In this document: piece by piece, positions 52,401 through 64,000 of the stretch
Numbering within the stretch: position 1 is the first letter of the stretch
Layout of the letters: each line of letters opens with the position of its first letter
Source of the DNA: Rhynchopus sp. YZ270_cl-10
Taxonomy: Eukaryota; Euglenozoa; Diplonemea; Diplonemida; Diplonemidae
Direction of reading: 5' to 3'
DNA: 64,000 nt
Assembly: GCA_964035575.1 (NCBI GenBank)
Contig: OZ037883.1
Span: 868,001 to 932,000, forward strand
Translations under genes and position numbers: made by a program
Notes under the pieces: generated by a model
What the model was told of the DNA's origin: nothing
Seen by the model: only the letters and a program-made list of their open reading frames with translations
The model's database searches: none

Positions 52401-55400
52401 ACGTTTAGAAGCGTTCCTTTCATACGCATCAAAATGGCGCGTTCAGAAGCGATGCTTTCATACGCATCAAAACGGCACGTTTAGAAGCGTTCCTTTCATA
52501 CGCATCAAAACGGCGCGTTTAGAAGCGTTCCTTTCATACGCATCAAAACGGCACGTTTAGAAGCGATGCTTTCATACGCATCAAAACGGCGCGTTTAGAA
52601 GCGTTCCTTTCATACGCATCAAAACGGCACGTTTAGAAGCGTTCCTTTCATACGCATCAAAATGGCGCGTTTAGAAGCGTTCCTTTCATACGCATCAAAA
52701 CGGCACGTTTAGAAGCGTTCCTTTCATACGCATCAAAACGGCACGTTTAGAAGCGTTCCTTTCATACGCATCAAAACGGCGCGTTTAGAAGCGTTCCTTT
52801 CATACGCATCAAAACGGCACGTTTAGAAGCGTTCCTTTCATACGCATCAAAACGGCACGTTTAGAAGCGATGCTTTCATACGCATCAAAACGGCACGTTT
52901 AGAAGCGTTCCTTTCATACGCATCAAAACGGCGCGTTTAGAAGCGATGCTTTCATACGCATCAAAACGGCGCGTTTAGAAGCGATGCTTTCATACGCATC
53001 AAAACGGCACGTTTAGAAGCGTTCCTTTCATACGCATCAAAACGGCGCGTTTAGAAGCGATGCTTTCATACGCATCAAAACGGCGCGTTTAGAAGCGATG
53101 CTTTCATACGCATCAAAACGGCACGTTTAGAAGCGTTCCTTTCATACGCATCAAAACGGCGCGTTTAGAAGCGATGCTTTCATACGCATCAAAACGGCAC
53201 GTTTAGAAGCGTTCCTTTCATACGCATCAAAACGGCGCGTTTAGAAGCGATGCTTTCATACGCATCAAAACGGCACGTTTAGAAGCGTTCCTTTCATACG
53301 CATCAAAACGGCGCGTTTAGAAGCGATGCTTTCATACGCATCAAAACGGCGCGTTTAGAAGCGTTCCTTTCATACGCATCAAAACGGCGCGTTCAGAAGC
53401 GTTCCTTTCATACGCATCAAAATGGCGCGTTCAGAAGCGATGCTTTAATACGCATCAAAACGCCACGTTTAGAAGCGTTCCTTTCATACGCATCAAAACG
53501 GCACGTTTAGAAGCGTTCCTTTCATACGCATCAAAACGGCACGTTTAGAAGCGTTCCTTTCATACGCATCAAAACGGCGCGTTTAGAAGCGATGCTTTCA
53601 TACGCATCAAAACGGCACGTTTAGAAGCGTTCCTTTCATACGCATCAAAACGGCGCGTTTAGAAGCGTTCCTTTCATACGCATCAAAACGGCGCGTTTAG
53701 AAGCGATGCTTTCATACGCATCAAAACGGCACGTTTAGAAGCGTTCCTTTCATACGCATCAAAACGGCACGTTTAGAAGCGTTCCTTTCATACGCATCAA
53801 AACGGCGCGTTTAGAAGCGTTCCTTTCATACGCATCAAAACGGCGCGTTTAGAAGCGATGCTTTCATACGCATCAAAACGGCACGTTTAGAAGCGTTCCT
53901 TTCATACGCATCAAAACGGCGCGTTTAGAAGCGATGCTTTCATACGCATCAAAACGGCACGTTTAGAAGCGTTCCTTTCATACGCATCAAAACGGCGCGT
54001 TTAGAAGCGTTCCTTTCATACGCATCAAAACGGCGCGTTTAGAAGCGATGCTTTCATACGCATCAAAACGGCACGTTTAGAAGCGTTCCTTTCATACGCA
54101 TCAAAACGGCACGTTTAGAAGCGTTCCTTTCATACGCATCAAAACGGCGCGTTTAGAAGCGTTCCTTTCATACGCATCAAAACGGCGCGTTTAGAAGCGA
54201 TGCTTTCATACGCATCAAAATGGCGCGTTTAGAAGCGTTCCTTTCATACGCATCAAAACGGCACGTTTAGAAGCGTTCCTTTCATACGCATCAAAATGGC
54301 GCGTTCAGAAGCGATGCTTTCATACGCATCAAAACGGCACGTTCAGAAGCGTTCCTTTCATACGCATCAAAACGGCGCGTTTAGAAGCGATGCTTTCATA
54401 CGCATCAAAACGGCGCGTTTAGAAGCGATGCTTTCATACGCATCAAAACGGCACGTTTAGAAGCGTTCCTTTCATACGCATCAAAACGGCGCGTTTAGAA
54501 GCGATGCTTTCATACGCATCAAAACGGCACGTTTAGAAGCGTTCCTTTCATACGCATCAAAACGGCACGTTTAGAAGCGTTCCTTTCATACGCATCAAAA
54601 TGGCGCGTTCAGAAGCGATGCTTTCATACGCATCAAAACGGCACGTTTAGAAGCGTTCCTTTCATACGCATCAAAACGGCGCGTTTAGAAGCGTTCCTTT
54701 CATACGCATCAAAACGGCACGTTTAGAAGCGATGCTTTCATACGCATCAAAACGGCGCGTTTAGAAGCGTTCCTTTCATACGCATCAAAACGGCACGTTT
54801 AGAAGCGTTCCTTTCATACGCATCAAAACGGCGCGTTTAGAAGCGTTCCTTTCATACGCATCAAAACGGCACGTTTAGAAGCGTTCCTTTCATACGCATC
54901 AAAACGGCACGTTTAGAAGCGATGCTTTCATACGCATCAAAACGGCACGTTTAGAAGCGTTCCTTTCATACGCATCAAAACGGCGCGTTTAGAAGCGATG
55001 CTTTCATACGCATCAAAACGGCGCGTTTAGAAGCGATGCTTTCATACGCATCAAAACGGCACGTTTAGAAGCGTTCCTTTCATACGCATCAAAACGGCGC
55101 GTTTAGAAGCGATGCTTTCATACGCATCAAAACGGCACGTTTAGAAGCGTTCCTTTCATACGCATCAAAACGGCGCGTTTAGAAGCGATGCTTTCATACG
55201 CATCAAAACGGCACGTTCAGAAGCGATGCTTTCATACGCATCAAAACGGCACGTTTAGAAGCGTTCCTTTCATACGCATCAAAACGCCACGTTTAGAAGC
55301 GTTCCTTTCATACGCATCAAAACGGCGCGTTTAGAAGCGTTCCTTTCATACGCATCAAAATGGCGCGTTCAGAAGCGATGCTTTCATACGCATCAAAACG

Positions 55401-58400
55401 GCACGTTTAGAAGCGTTCCTTTCATACGCATCAAAACGGCACGTTTAGAAGCGTTCCTTTCATACGCATCAAAACGGCGCGTTTAGAAGCGATGCTTTCA
55501 TACGCATCAAAACGGCACGTTTAGAAGCGTTCCTTTCATACGCATCAAAACGGCGCGTTTAGAAGCGTTCCTTTCATACGCATCAAAACGGCGCGTTTAG
55601 AAGCGTTCCTTTCATACGCATCAAAACGGCGCGTTTAGAAGCGATGCTTTCATACGCATCAAAACGGCACGTTTAGAAGCGTTCCTTTCATACGCATCAA
55701 AACGGCGCGTTTAGAAGCGATGCTTTCATACGCATCAAAACGGCACGTTTAGAAGCGTTCCTTTCATACGCATCAAAATGGCGCGTTTAGAAGCGTTCCT
55801 TTCATACGCATCAAAACGGCACGTTTAGAAGCGATGCTTTCATACGCATCAAAACGGCACGTTTAGAAGCGTTCCTTTCATACGCATCAAAATGGCGCGT
55901 TTAGAAGCGTTCCTTTCATACGCATCAAAACGGCACGTTTAGAAGCGTTCCTTTCATACGCATCAAAATGGCGCGTTCAGAAGCGATGCTTTCATACGCA
56001 TCAAAACGGCACGTTTAGAAGCGTTCCTTTCATACGCATCAAAACGGCGCGTTTAGAAACGATGCTTTCATACGCATCAAAACGGCGCGTTTAGAAGCGA
56101 TGCTTTCATACGCATCAAAACGGCACGTTTAGAAGCGTTCCTTTCATACGCATCAAAACGGCGCGTTTAGAAGCGATGCTTTCATACGCATCAAAACGGC
56201 ACGTTTAGAAGCGTTCCTTTCATACGCATCAAAACGGCACGTTTAGAAGCGTTCCTTTCATACGCATCAAAATGGCGCGTTCAGAAGCGATGCTTTCATA
56301 CGCATCAAAACGGCACGTTTAGAAGCGTTCCTTTCATACGCATCAAAACGGCGCGTTTAGAAGCGTTCCTTTCATACGCATCAAAACGGCACGTTTAGAA
56401 GCGATGCTTTCATACGCATCAAAACGGCGCGTTTAGAAGCGTTCCTTTCATACGCATCAAAACGGCACGTTTAGAAGCGTTCCTTTCATACGCATCAAAA
56501 CGGCGCGTTTAGAAGCGTTCCTTTCATACGCATCAAAACGGCACGTTTAGAAGCGTTCCTTTCATACGCATCAAAACGGCACGTTTAGAAGCGATGCTTT
56601 CATACGCATCAAAACGGCACGTTTAGAAGCGTTCCTTTCATACGCATCAAAACGGCGCGTTTAGAAGCGATGCTTTCATACGCATCAAAACGGCGCGTTT
56701 AGAAGCGATGCTTTCATACGCATCAAAACGGCACGTTTAGAAGCGTTCCTTTCATACGCATCAAAACGGCGCGTTTAGAAGCGATGCTTTCATACGCATC
56801 AAAACGGCGCGTTTAGAAGCGATGCTTTCATACGCATCAAAACGGCACGTTTAGAAGCGTTCCTTTCATACGCATCAAAACGGCGCGTTTAGAAGCGATG
56901 CTTTCATACGCATCAAAACGGCACGTTTAGAAGCGTTCCTTTCATACGCATCAAAACGGCGCGTTTAGAAGCGATGCTTTCATACGCATCAAAACGGCAC
57001 GTTCAGAAGCGATGCTTTCATACGCATCAAAACGGCGCGTTTAGAAGCGTTCCTTTCATACGCATCAAAACGGCGCGTTCAGAAGCGTTCCTTTCATACG
57101 CATCAAAATGGCGCGTTCAGAAGCGATGCTTTAATACGCATCAAAACGCCACGTTTAGAAGCGTTCCTTTCATACGCATCAAAACGGCGCGTTTAGAAGC
57201 GTTCCTTTCATACGCATCAAAATGGCGCGTTCAGAAGCGATGCTTTCATACGCATCAAAACGGCACGTTTAGAAGCGTTCCTTTCATACGCATCAAAACG
57301 GCGCGTTTAGAAGCGTTCCTTTCATACGCATCAAAATGGCGCGTTTAGAAGCGATGCTTTCATACGCATCAAAACGGCACGTTTAGAAGCGTTCCTTTCA
57401 TACGCATCAAAATGGCGCGTTTAGAAGCGATGCTTTCATACGCATCAAAACGGCACGTTTAGAAGCGTTCCTTTCATACGCATCAAAATGGCGCGTTCAG
57501 AAGCGATGCTTTCATACGCATCAAAACGGCACGTTTAGAAGCGTTCCTTTCATACGCATCAAAACGGCGCGTTTAGAAGCGTTCCTTTCATACGCATCAA
57601 AACGGCACGTTTAGAAGCGATGCTTTCATACGCATCAAAACGGCGCGTTTAGAAGCGTTCCTTTCATACGCATCAAAACGGCACGTTTAGAAGCGTTCCT
57701 TTCATACGCATCAAAACGGCGCGTTTAGAAGCGTTCCTTTCATACGCATCAAAACGGCACGTTTAGAAGCGTTCCTTTCATACGCATCAAAACGGCACGT
57801 TTAGAAGCGATGCTTTCATACGCATCAAAACGGCACGTTTAGAAGCGTTCCTTTCATACGCATCAAAACGGCGCGTTTAGAAGCGATGCTTTCATACGCA
57901 TCAAAACGGCGCGTTTAGAAGCGATGCTTTCATACGCATCAAAACGGCACGTTTAGAAGCGTTCCTTTCATACGCATCAAAACGGCGCGTTTAGAAGCGA
58001 TGCTTTCATACGCATCAAAACGGCGCGTTTAGAAGCGATGCTTTCATACGCATCAAAACGGCACGTTTAGAAGCGTTCCTTTCATACGCATCAAAACGGC
58101 GCGTTTAGAAGCGATGCTTTCATACGCATCAAAACGGCACGTTTAGAAGCGTTCCTTTCATACGCATCAAAACGGCGCGTTTAGAAGCGATGCTTTCATA
58201 CGCATCAAAACGGCACGTTCAGAAGCGATGCTTTCATACGCATCAAAACGGCGCGTTTAGAAGCGTTCCTTTCATACGCATCAAAACGGCGCGTTCAGAA
58301 GCGTTCCTTTCATACGCATCAAAATGGCGCGTTCAGAAGCGATGCTTTAATACGCATCAAAACGCCACGTTTAGAAGCGTTCCTTTCATACGCATCAAAA

Positions 58401-61400
58401 CGGCGCGTTTAGAAGCGTTCCTTTCATACGCATCAAAATGGCGCGTTCAGAAGCGATGCTTTCATACGCATCAAAACGGCACGTTTAGAAGCGTTCCTTT
58501 CATACGCATCAAAACGGCGCGTTTAGAAGCGATGCTTTCATACGCATCAAAACGGCACGTTTAGAAGCGTTCCTTTCATACGCATCAAAACGGCGCGTTT
58601 AGAAGCGTTCCTTTCATACGCATCAAAACGGCGCGTTTAGAAGCGATGCTTTCATACGCATCAAAACGGCACGTTTAGAAGCGTTCCTTTCATACGCATC
58701 AAAACGGCACGTTTAGAAGCGTTCCTTTCATACGCATCAAAACGGCGCGTTTAGAAGCGTTCCTTTCATACGCATCAAAACGGCGCGTTTAGAAGCGATG
58801 CTTTCATACGCATCAAAACGGCACGTTTAGAAGCGTTCCTTTCATACGCATCAAAACGGCGCGTTTAGAAGCGATGCTTTCATACGCATCAAAACGGCAC
58901 GTTTAGAAGCGTTCCTTTCATACGCATCAAAATGGCGCGTTTAGAAGCGTTCCTTTCATACGCATCAAAACGGCACGTTTAGAAGCGTTCCTTTCATACG
59001 CATCAAAATGGCGCGTTCAGAAGCGATGCTTTCATACGCATCAAAACGGCACGTTTAGAAGCGTTCCTTTCATACGCATCAAAACGGCGCGTTTAGAAGC
59101 GATGCTTTCATACGCATCAAAACGGCGCGTTTAGAAGCGATGCTTTCATACGCATCAAAACGGCACGTTTAGAAGCGTTCCTTTCATACGCATCAAAACG
59201 GCGCGTTTAGAAGCGATGCTTTCATACGCATCAAAACGGCACGTTTAGAAGCGTTCCTTTCATACGCATCAAAACGGCACGTTTAGAAGCGTTCCTTTCA
59301 TACGCATCAAAACGGCGCGTTTAGAAGCGTTCCTTTCATACGCATCAAAACGGCACGTTTAGAAGCGTTCCTTTCATACGCATCAAAACGGCGCGTTTAG
59401 AAGCGTTCCTTTCATACGCATCAAAACGGCACGTTTAGAAGCGATGCTTTCATACGCATCAAAACGGCGCGTTTAGAAGCGTTCCTTTCATACGCATCAA
59501 AACGGCGCGTTTAGAAGCGATGCTTTCATACGCATCAAAACGGCACGTTTAGAAGCGTTCCTTTCATACGCATCAAAACGGCACGTTTAGAAGCGTTCCT
59601 TTCATACGCATCAAAATGGCGCGTTCAGAAGCGATGCTTTCATACGCATCAAAACGGCACGTTTAGAAGCGTTCCTTTCATACGCATCAAAACGGCGCGT
59701 TTAGAAGCGTTCCTTTCATACGCATCAAAACGGCACGTTTAGAAGCGATGCTTTCATACGCATCAAAACGGCGCGTTTAGAAGCGTTCCTTTCATACGCA
59801 TCAAAACGGCACGTTTAGAAGCGTTCCTTTCATACGCATCAAAACGGCGCGTTTAGAAGCGTTCCTTTCATACGCATCAAAACGGCACGTTTAGAAGCGT
59901 TCCTTTCATACGCATCAAAACGGCACGTTTAGAAGCGATGCTTTCATACGCATCAAAACGGCACGTTTAGAAGCGTTCCTTTCATACGCATCAAAACGGC
60001 GCGTTTAGAAGCGATGCTTTCATACGCATCAAAACGGCGCGTTTAGAAGCGATGCTTTCATACGCATCAAAACGGCACGTTTAGAAGCGTTCCTTTCATA
60101 CGCATCAAAACGGCGCGTTTAGAAGCGATGCTTTCATACGCATCAAAACGGCACGTTTAGAAGCGTTCCTTTCATACGCATCAAAACGGCGCGTTTAGAA
60201 GCGATGCTTTCATACGCATCAAAACGGCACGTTTAGAAGCGTTCCTTTCATACGCATCAAAACGGCGCGTTTAGAAGCGATGCTTTCATACGCATCAAAA
60301 CGGCACGTTTAGAAGCGTTCCTTTCATACGCATCAAAACGGCACGTTCAGAAGCGATGCTTTCATACGCATCAAAACGGCGCGTTTAGAAGCGTTCCTTT
60401 CATACGCATCAAAATGGCGCGTTCAGAAGCGATGCTTTCATACGCATCAAAACGGCACGTTTAGAAGCGTTCCTTTCATACGCATCAAAACGGCACGTTT
60501 AGAAGCGTTCCTTTCATACGCATCAAAACGGCGCGTTTAGAAGCGATGCTTTCATACGCATCAAAACGGCACGTTTAGAAGCGTTCCTTTCATACGCATC
60601 AAAACGGCGCGTTTAGAAGCGTTCCTTTCATACGCATCAAAACGGCGCGTTTAGAAGCGATGCTTTCATACGCATCAAAACGGCACGTTTAGAAGCGTTC
60701 CTTTCATACGCATCAAAACGGCGCGTTTAGAAGCGTTCCTTTCATACGCATCAAAACGGCGCGTTTAGAAGCGATGCTTTCATACGCATCAAAACGGCAC
60801 GTTTAGAAGCGTTCCTTTCATACGCATCAAAACGGCGCGTTTAGAAGCGATGCTTTCATACGCATCAAAACGGCACGTTTAGAAGCGTTCCTTTCATACG
60901 CATCAAAATGGCGCGTTTAGAAGCGTTCCTTTCATACGCATCAAAACGGCACGTTTAGAAGCGTTCCTTTCATACGCATCAAAATGGCGCGTTCAGAAGC
61001 GATGCTTTCATACGCATCAAAACGGCACGTTTAGAAGCGTTCCTTTCATACGCATCAAAACGGCGCGTTTAGAAGCGATGCTTTCATACGCATCAAAACG
61101 GCGCGTTTAGAAGCGATGCTTTCATACGCATCAAAACGGCACGTTTAGAAGCGTTCCTTTCATACGCATCAAAACGGCGCGTTTAGAAGCGATGCTTTCA
61201 TACGCATCAAAACGGCACGTTTAGAAGCGTTCCTTTCATACGCATCAAAACGGCACGTTTAGAAGCGTTCCTTTCATACGCATCAAAATGGCGCGTTCAG
61301 AAGCGATGCTTTCATACGCATCAAAACGGCACGTTTAGAAGCGTTCCTTTCATACGCATCAAAACGGCGCGTTTAGAAGCGATGCTTTCATACGCATCAA

Positions 61401-64000
61401 AACGGCGCGTTCAGAAGCGTTCCTTTCATACGCATCAAAACGGCGCGTTTAGAAGCGATGCTTTCATACGCATCAAAACGGCACGTTTAGAAGCGTTCCT
61501 TTCATACGCATCAAAACGGCACGTTTAGAAGCGTTCCTTTCATACGCATCAAAATGGCGCGTTTAGAAGCGATGCTTTCATACGCATCAAAACGGCACGT
61601 TTAGAAGCGTTCCTTTCATACGCATCAAAACGGCGCGTTTAGAAGCGATGCTTTCATACGCATCAAAACGGCGCGTTCAGAAGCGATGCTTTCATACGCA
61701 TCAAAACGGCGCGTTCAGAAGCGTTCCTTTCATACGCATCAAAACGGCGCGTTTAGAAGCGATGCTTTCATACGCATCAAAACGGCACGTTTAGAAGCGT
61801 TCCTTTCATACGCATCAAAACGGCGCGTTTAGAAGCGATGCTTTCATACGCATCAAAACGGCGCGTTTAGAAGCGATGCTTTCATACGCATCAAAACGGC
61901 ACGTTTAGAAGCGATGCTTTCATACGCATCAAAACGGCACGTTTAGAAGCGTTCCTTTCATACGCATCAAAATGGCGCGTTCAGAAGCGATGCTTTCATA
62001 CGCATCAAAACGGCGCGTTTAGAAGCGATGCTTTCATACGCATCAAAACGGCACGTTTAGAAGCGTTCCTTTCATACGCATCAAAACGGCGCGTTTAGAA
62101 GCGATGCTTTCATACGCATCAAAACGGCACGTTTAGAAGCGTTCCTTTCATACGCATCAAAACGGCGCGTTTAGAAGCGATGCTTTCATACGCATCAAAA
62201 CGGCACGTTCAGAAGCGATGCTTTCATACGCATCAAAACGGCGCGTTTAGAAGCGTTCCTTTCATACGCATCAAAACGGCGCGTTCAGAAGCGTTCCTTT
62301 CATACGCATCAAAATGGCGCGTTCAGAAGCGATGCTTTCATACGCATCAAAACGGCACGTTTAGAAGCGTTCCTTTCATACGCATCAAAACGGCACGTTT
62401 AGAAGCGTTCCTTTCATACGCATCAAAACGGCGCGTTTAGAAGCGTTCCTTTCATACGCATCAAAATGGCGCGTTCAGAAGCGATGCTTTCATACGCATC
62501 AAAACGGCACGTTTAGAAGCGATGCTTTCATACGCATCAAAACGGCACGTTTAGAAGCGTTCCTTTCATACGCATCAAAACGGCACGTTTAGAAGCGTTC
62601 CTTTCATACGCATCAAAATGGCGCGTTCAGAAGCGATGCTTTCATACGCATCAAAACGGCACGTTTAGAAGCGTTCCTTTCATACGCATCAAAACGGCGC
62701 GTTTAGAAGCGATGCTTTCATACGCATCAAAACGGCACGTTTAGAAGCGTTCCTTTCATACGCATCAAAACGGCACGTTTAGAAGCGTTCCTTTCATACG
62801 CATCAAAATGGCGCGTTTAGAAGCGATGCTTTCATACGCATCAAAACGGCACGTTTAGAAGCGTTCCTTTCATACGCATCAAAACGGCGCGTTTAGAAGC
62901 GATGCTTTCATACGCATCAAAACGGCACGTTTAGAAGCGTTCCTTTCATACGCATCAAAATGGCGCGTTTAGAAGCGATGCTTTCATACGCATCAAAACG
63001 GCACGTTTAGAAGCGTTCCTTTCATACGCATCAAAACGGCGCGTTTAGAAGCGTTCCTTTCATACGCATCAAAACGGCACGTTTAGAAGCGATGCTTTCA
63101 TACGCATCAAAACGGCGCGTTTAGAAGCGTTCCTTTCATACGCATCAAAACGGCACGTTTAGAAGCGTTCCTTTCATACGCATCAAAACGGCGCGTTTAG
63201 AAGCGTTCCTTTCATGCGCATCAAAACGGCACGTTTAGAAGCGTTCCTTTCATACGCATCAAAACGGCACGTTTAGAAGCGATGCTTTCATACGCATCAA
63301 AACGGCACGTTTAGAAGCGTTCCTTTCATACGCATCAAAACGGCGCGTTTAGAAGCGATGCTTTCATACGCATCAAAACGGCGCGTTTAGAAGCGATGCT
63401 TTCATACGCATCAAAACGGCACGTTTAGAAGCGTTCCTTTCATACGCATCAAAACGGCGCGTTTAGAAGCGATGCTTTCATACGCATCAAAACGGCACGT
63501 TTAGAAGCGTTCCTTTCATACGCATCAAAACGGCGCGTTTAGAAGCGATGCTTTCATACGCATCAAAACGGCACGTTCAGAAGCGATGCTTTCATACGCA
63601 TCAAAACGGCGCGTTTAGAAGCGTTCCTTTCATACGCATCAAAACGGCGCGTTCAGAAGCGTTCCTTTCATACGCATCAAAATGGCGCGTTCAGAAGCGA
63701 TGCTTTAATACGCATCAAAACGCCACGTTTAGAAGCGTTCCTTTCATACGCATCAAAACGGCGCGTTTAGAAGCGTTCCTTTCATACGCATCAAAATGGC
63801 GCGTTCAGAAGCGATGCTTTCATACGCATCAAAACGGCGCGTTTAGAAGCGATGCTTTCATACGCATCAAAACGGCACGTTTAGAAGCGTTCCTTTCATA
63901 CGCATCAAAACGGCGCGTTTAGAAGCGATGCTTTCATACGCATCAAAACGGCACGTTTAGAAGCGTTCCTTTCATACGCATCAAAACGGCGCGTTTAGAA
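46431..64000. repeat. 38-bp satellite, main array (~460 copies, continues past window)
   Basis: The 38-bp unit contains TACGCATCAAAACGGCGCG followed by TTTAGAAGC and then either GTTCCTTTCA or GATGCTTTCA. Register is exact: a rare marker (GATGCTTTAATACGCATC...) occurs at 48651, 49867, 51007, 53439, 57125, 58341 and 63699, always a whole multiple of 38 bp apart (32, 30, 64, 97, 32 and 141 units). One unit is shortened near 47100. Copies near 46431-47600 are the most diverged; the interior is homogenised. Open frames of up to 124 codons arise because 3 units equal 114 bp; they are not taken as genes. Confidence 0.97.

Noticed and set aside
46950-63922. Open frames of 65-124 codons in the satellite (MLSYASKR... 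type)
   Set aside because: They follow from a 38-bp unit (3 units = 38 codons) and appear wherever a variant removes the TAG in TTTAGAAG; no start context or conservation.
46431-64000. CRISPR-like array
   Set aside because: Repeats are contiguous with no spacers, and the organism is eukaryotic.

Overview
The window is nuclear DNA from a single-celled eukaryote. Spliceosomal GT-AG introns are sparse and short (about 0.2-0.6 kb), coding DNA is moderately GC-rich, and spacers are full of A and T homopolymers. The proteins include a 60S biogenesis factor (URB1/Npa1), an XRN-like nuclease, a YTH m6A reader, PA28 proteasome activators, a MORN5-like axonemal protein, a CLC exchanger and a secreted class I haem peroxidase. 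MORN5 suggests a flagellate. The lineage cannot be fixed from this sequence.

Positions 1-25,500 are gene-rich, and every gene I can support lies on the minus strand: URB1 (cut by the left edge), a secreted GPI-type protein, the peroxidase, a proline-rich wall-type protein, a YTH protein, a MORN5-like protein, the XRN-like nuclease, a coiled-coil protein and two adjacent PA28 paralogues. Between them lie a duplicated block that looks like a box C/D snoRNA plus a second structured RNA, and a 400-bp foldback repeat.

Positions 25,533-33,312 are a nested mobile-element zone. Long broken inverted-repeat arms enclose about 4 kb holding degenerate ~200-bp tandem repeats and an OTU-type protease gene with a zinc-knuckle-like segment. 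Smaller elements sit inside: a 126-bp perfect-arm hairpin, a palindrome, a ~575-bp TIR element inside a tyrosine-recombinase-like remnant, and a tRNA-derived SINE-like piece.

Positions 33,454-39,100 return to host genes (a two-exon CLC chloride/proton exchanger and a small voltage-sensor-like membrane protein), with a clean hAT-type MITE between them (8-bp target duplication).

From 40,025 to the right edge a 38-bp satellite dominates: about 13 copies at 40,025-40,520 and about 460 copies from 46,431 to 64,000. The 5.9-kb island between the two arrays carries covarying 22-bp palindromes, a 12-bp tandem repeat, a three-exon HNH-like gene, and a compact cluster that looks like a partial Polinton/adintovirus-like fossil (A32-type packaging ATPase and a capsid-type protein). 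The large array keeps an exact 38-bp register for at least 15 kb and shows higher-order structure.
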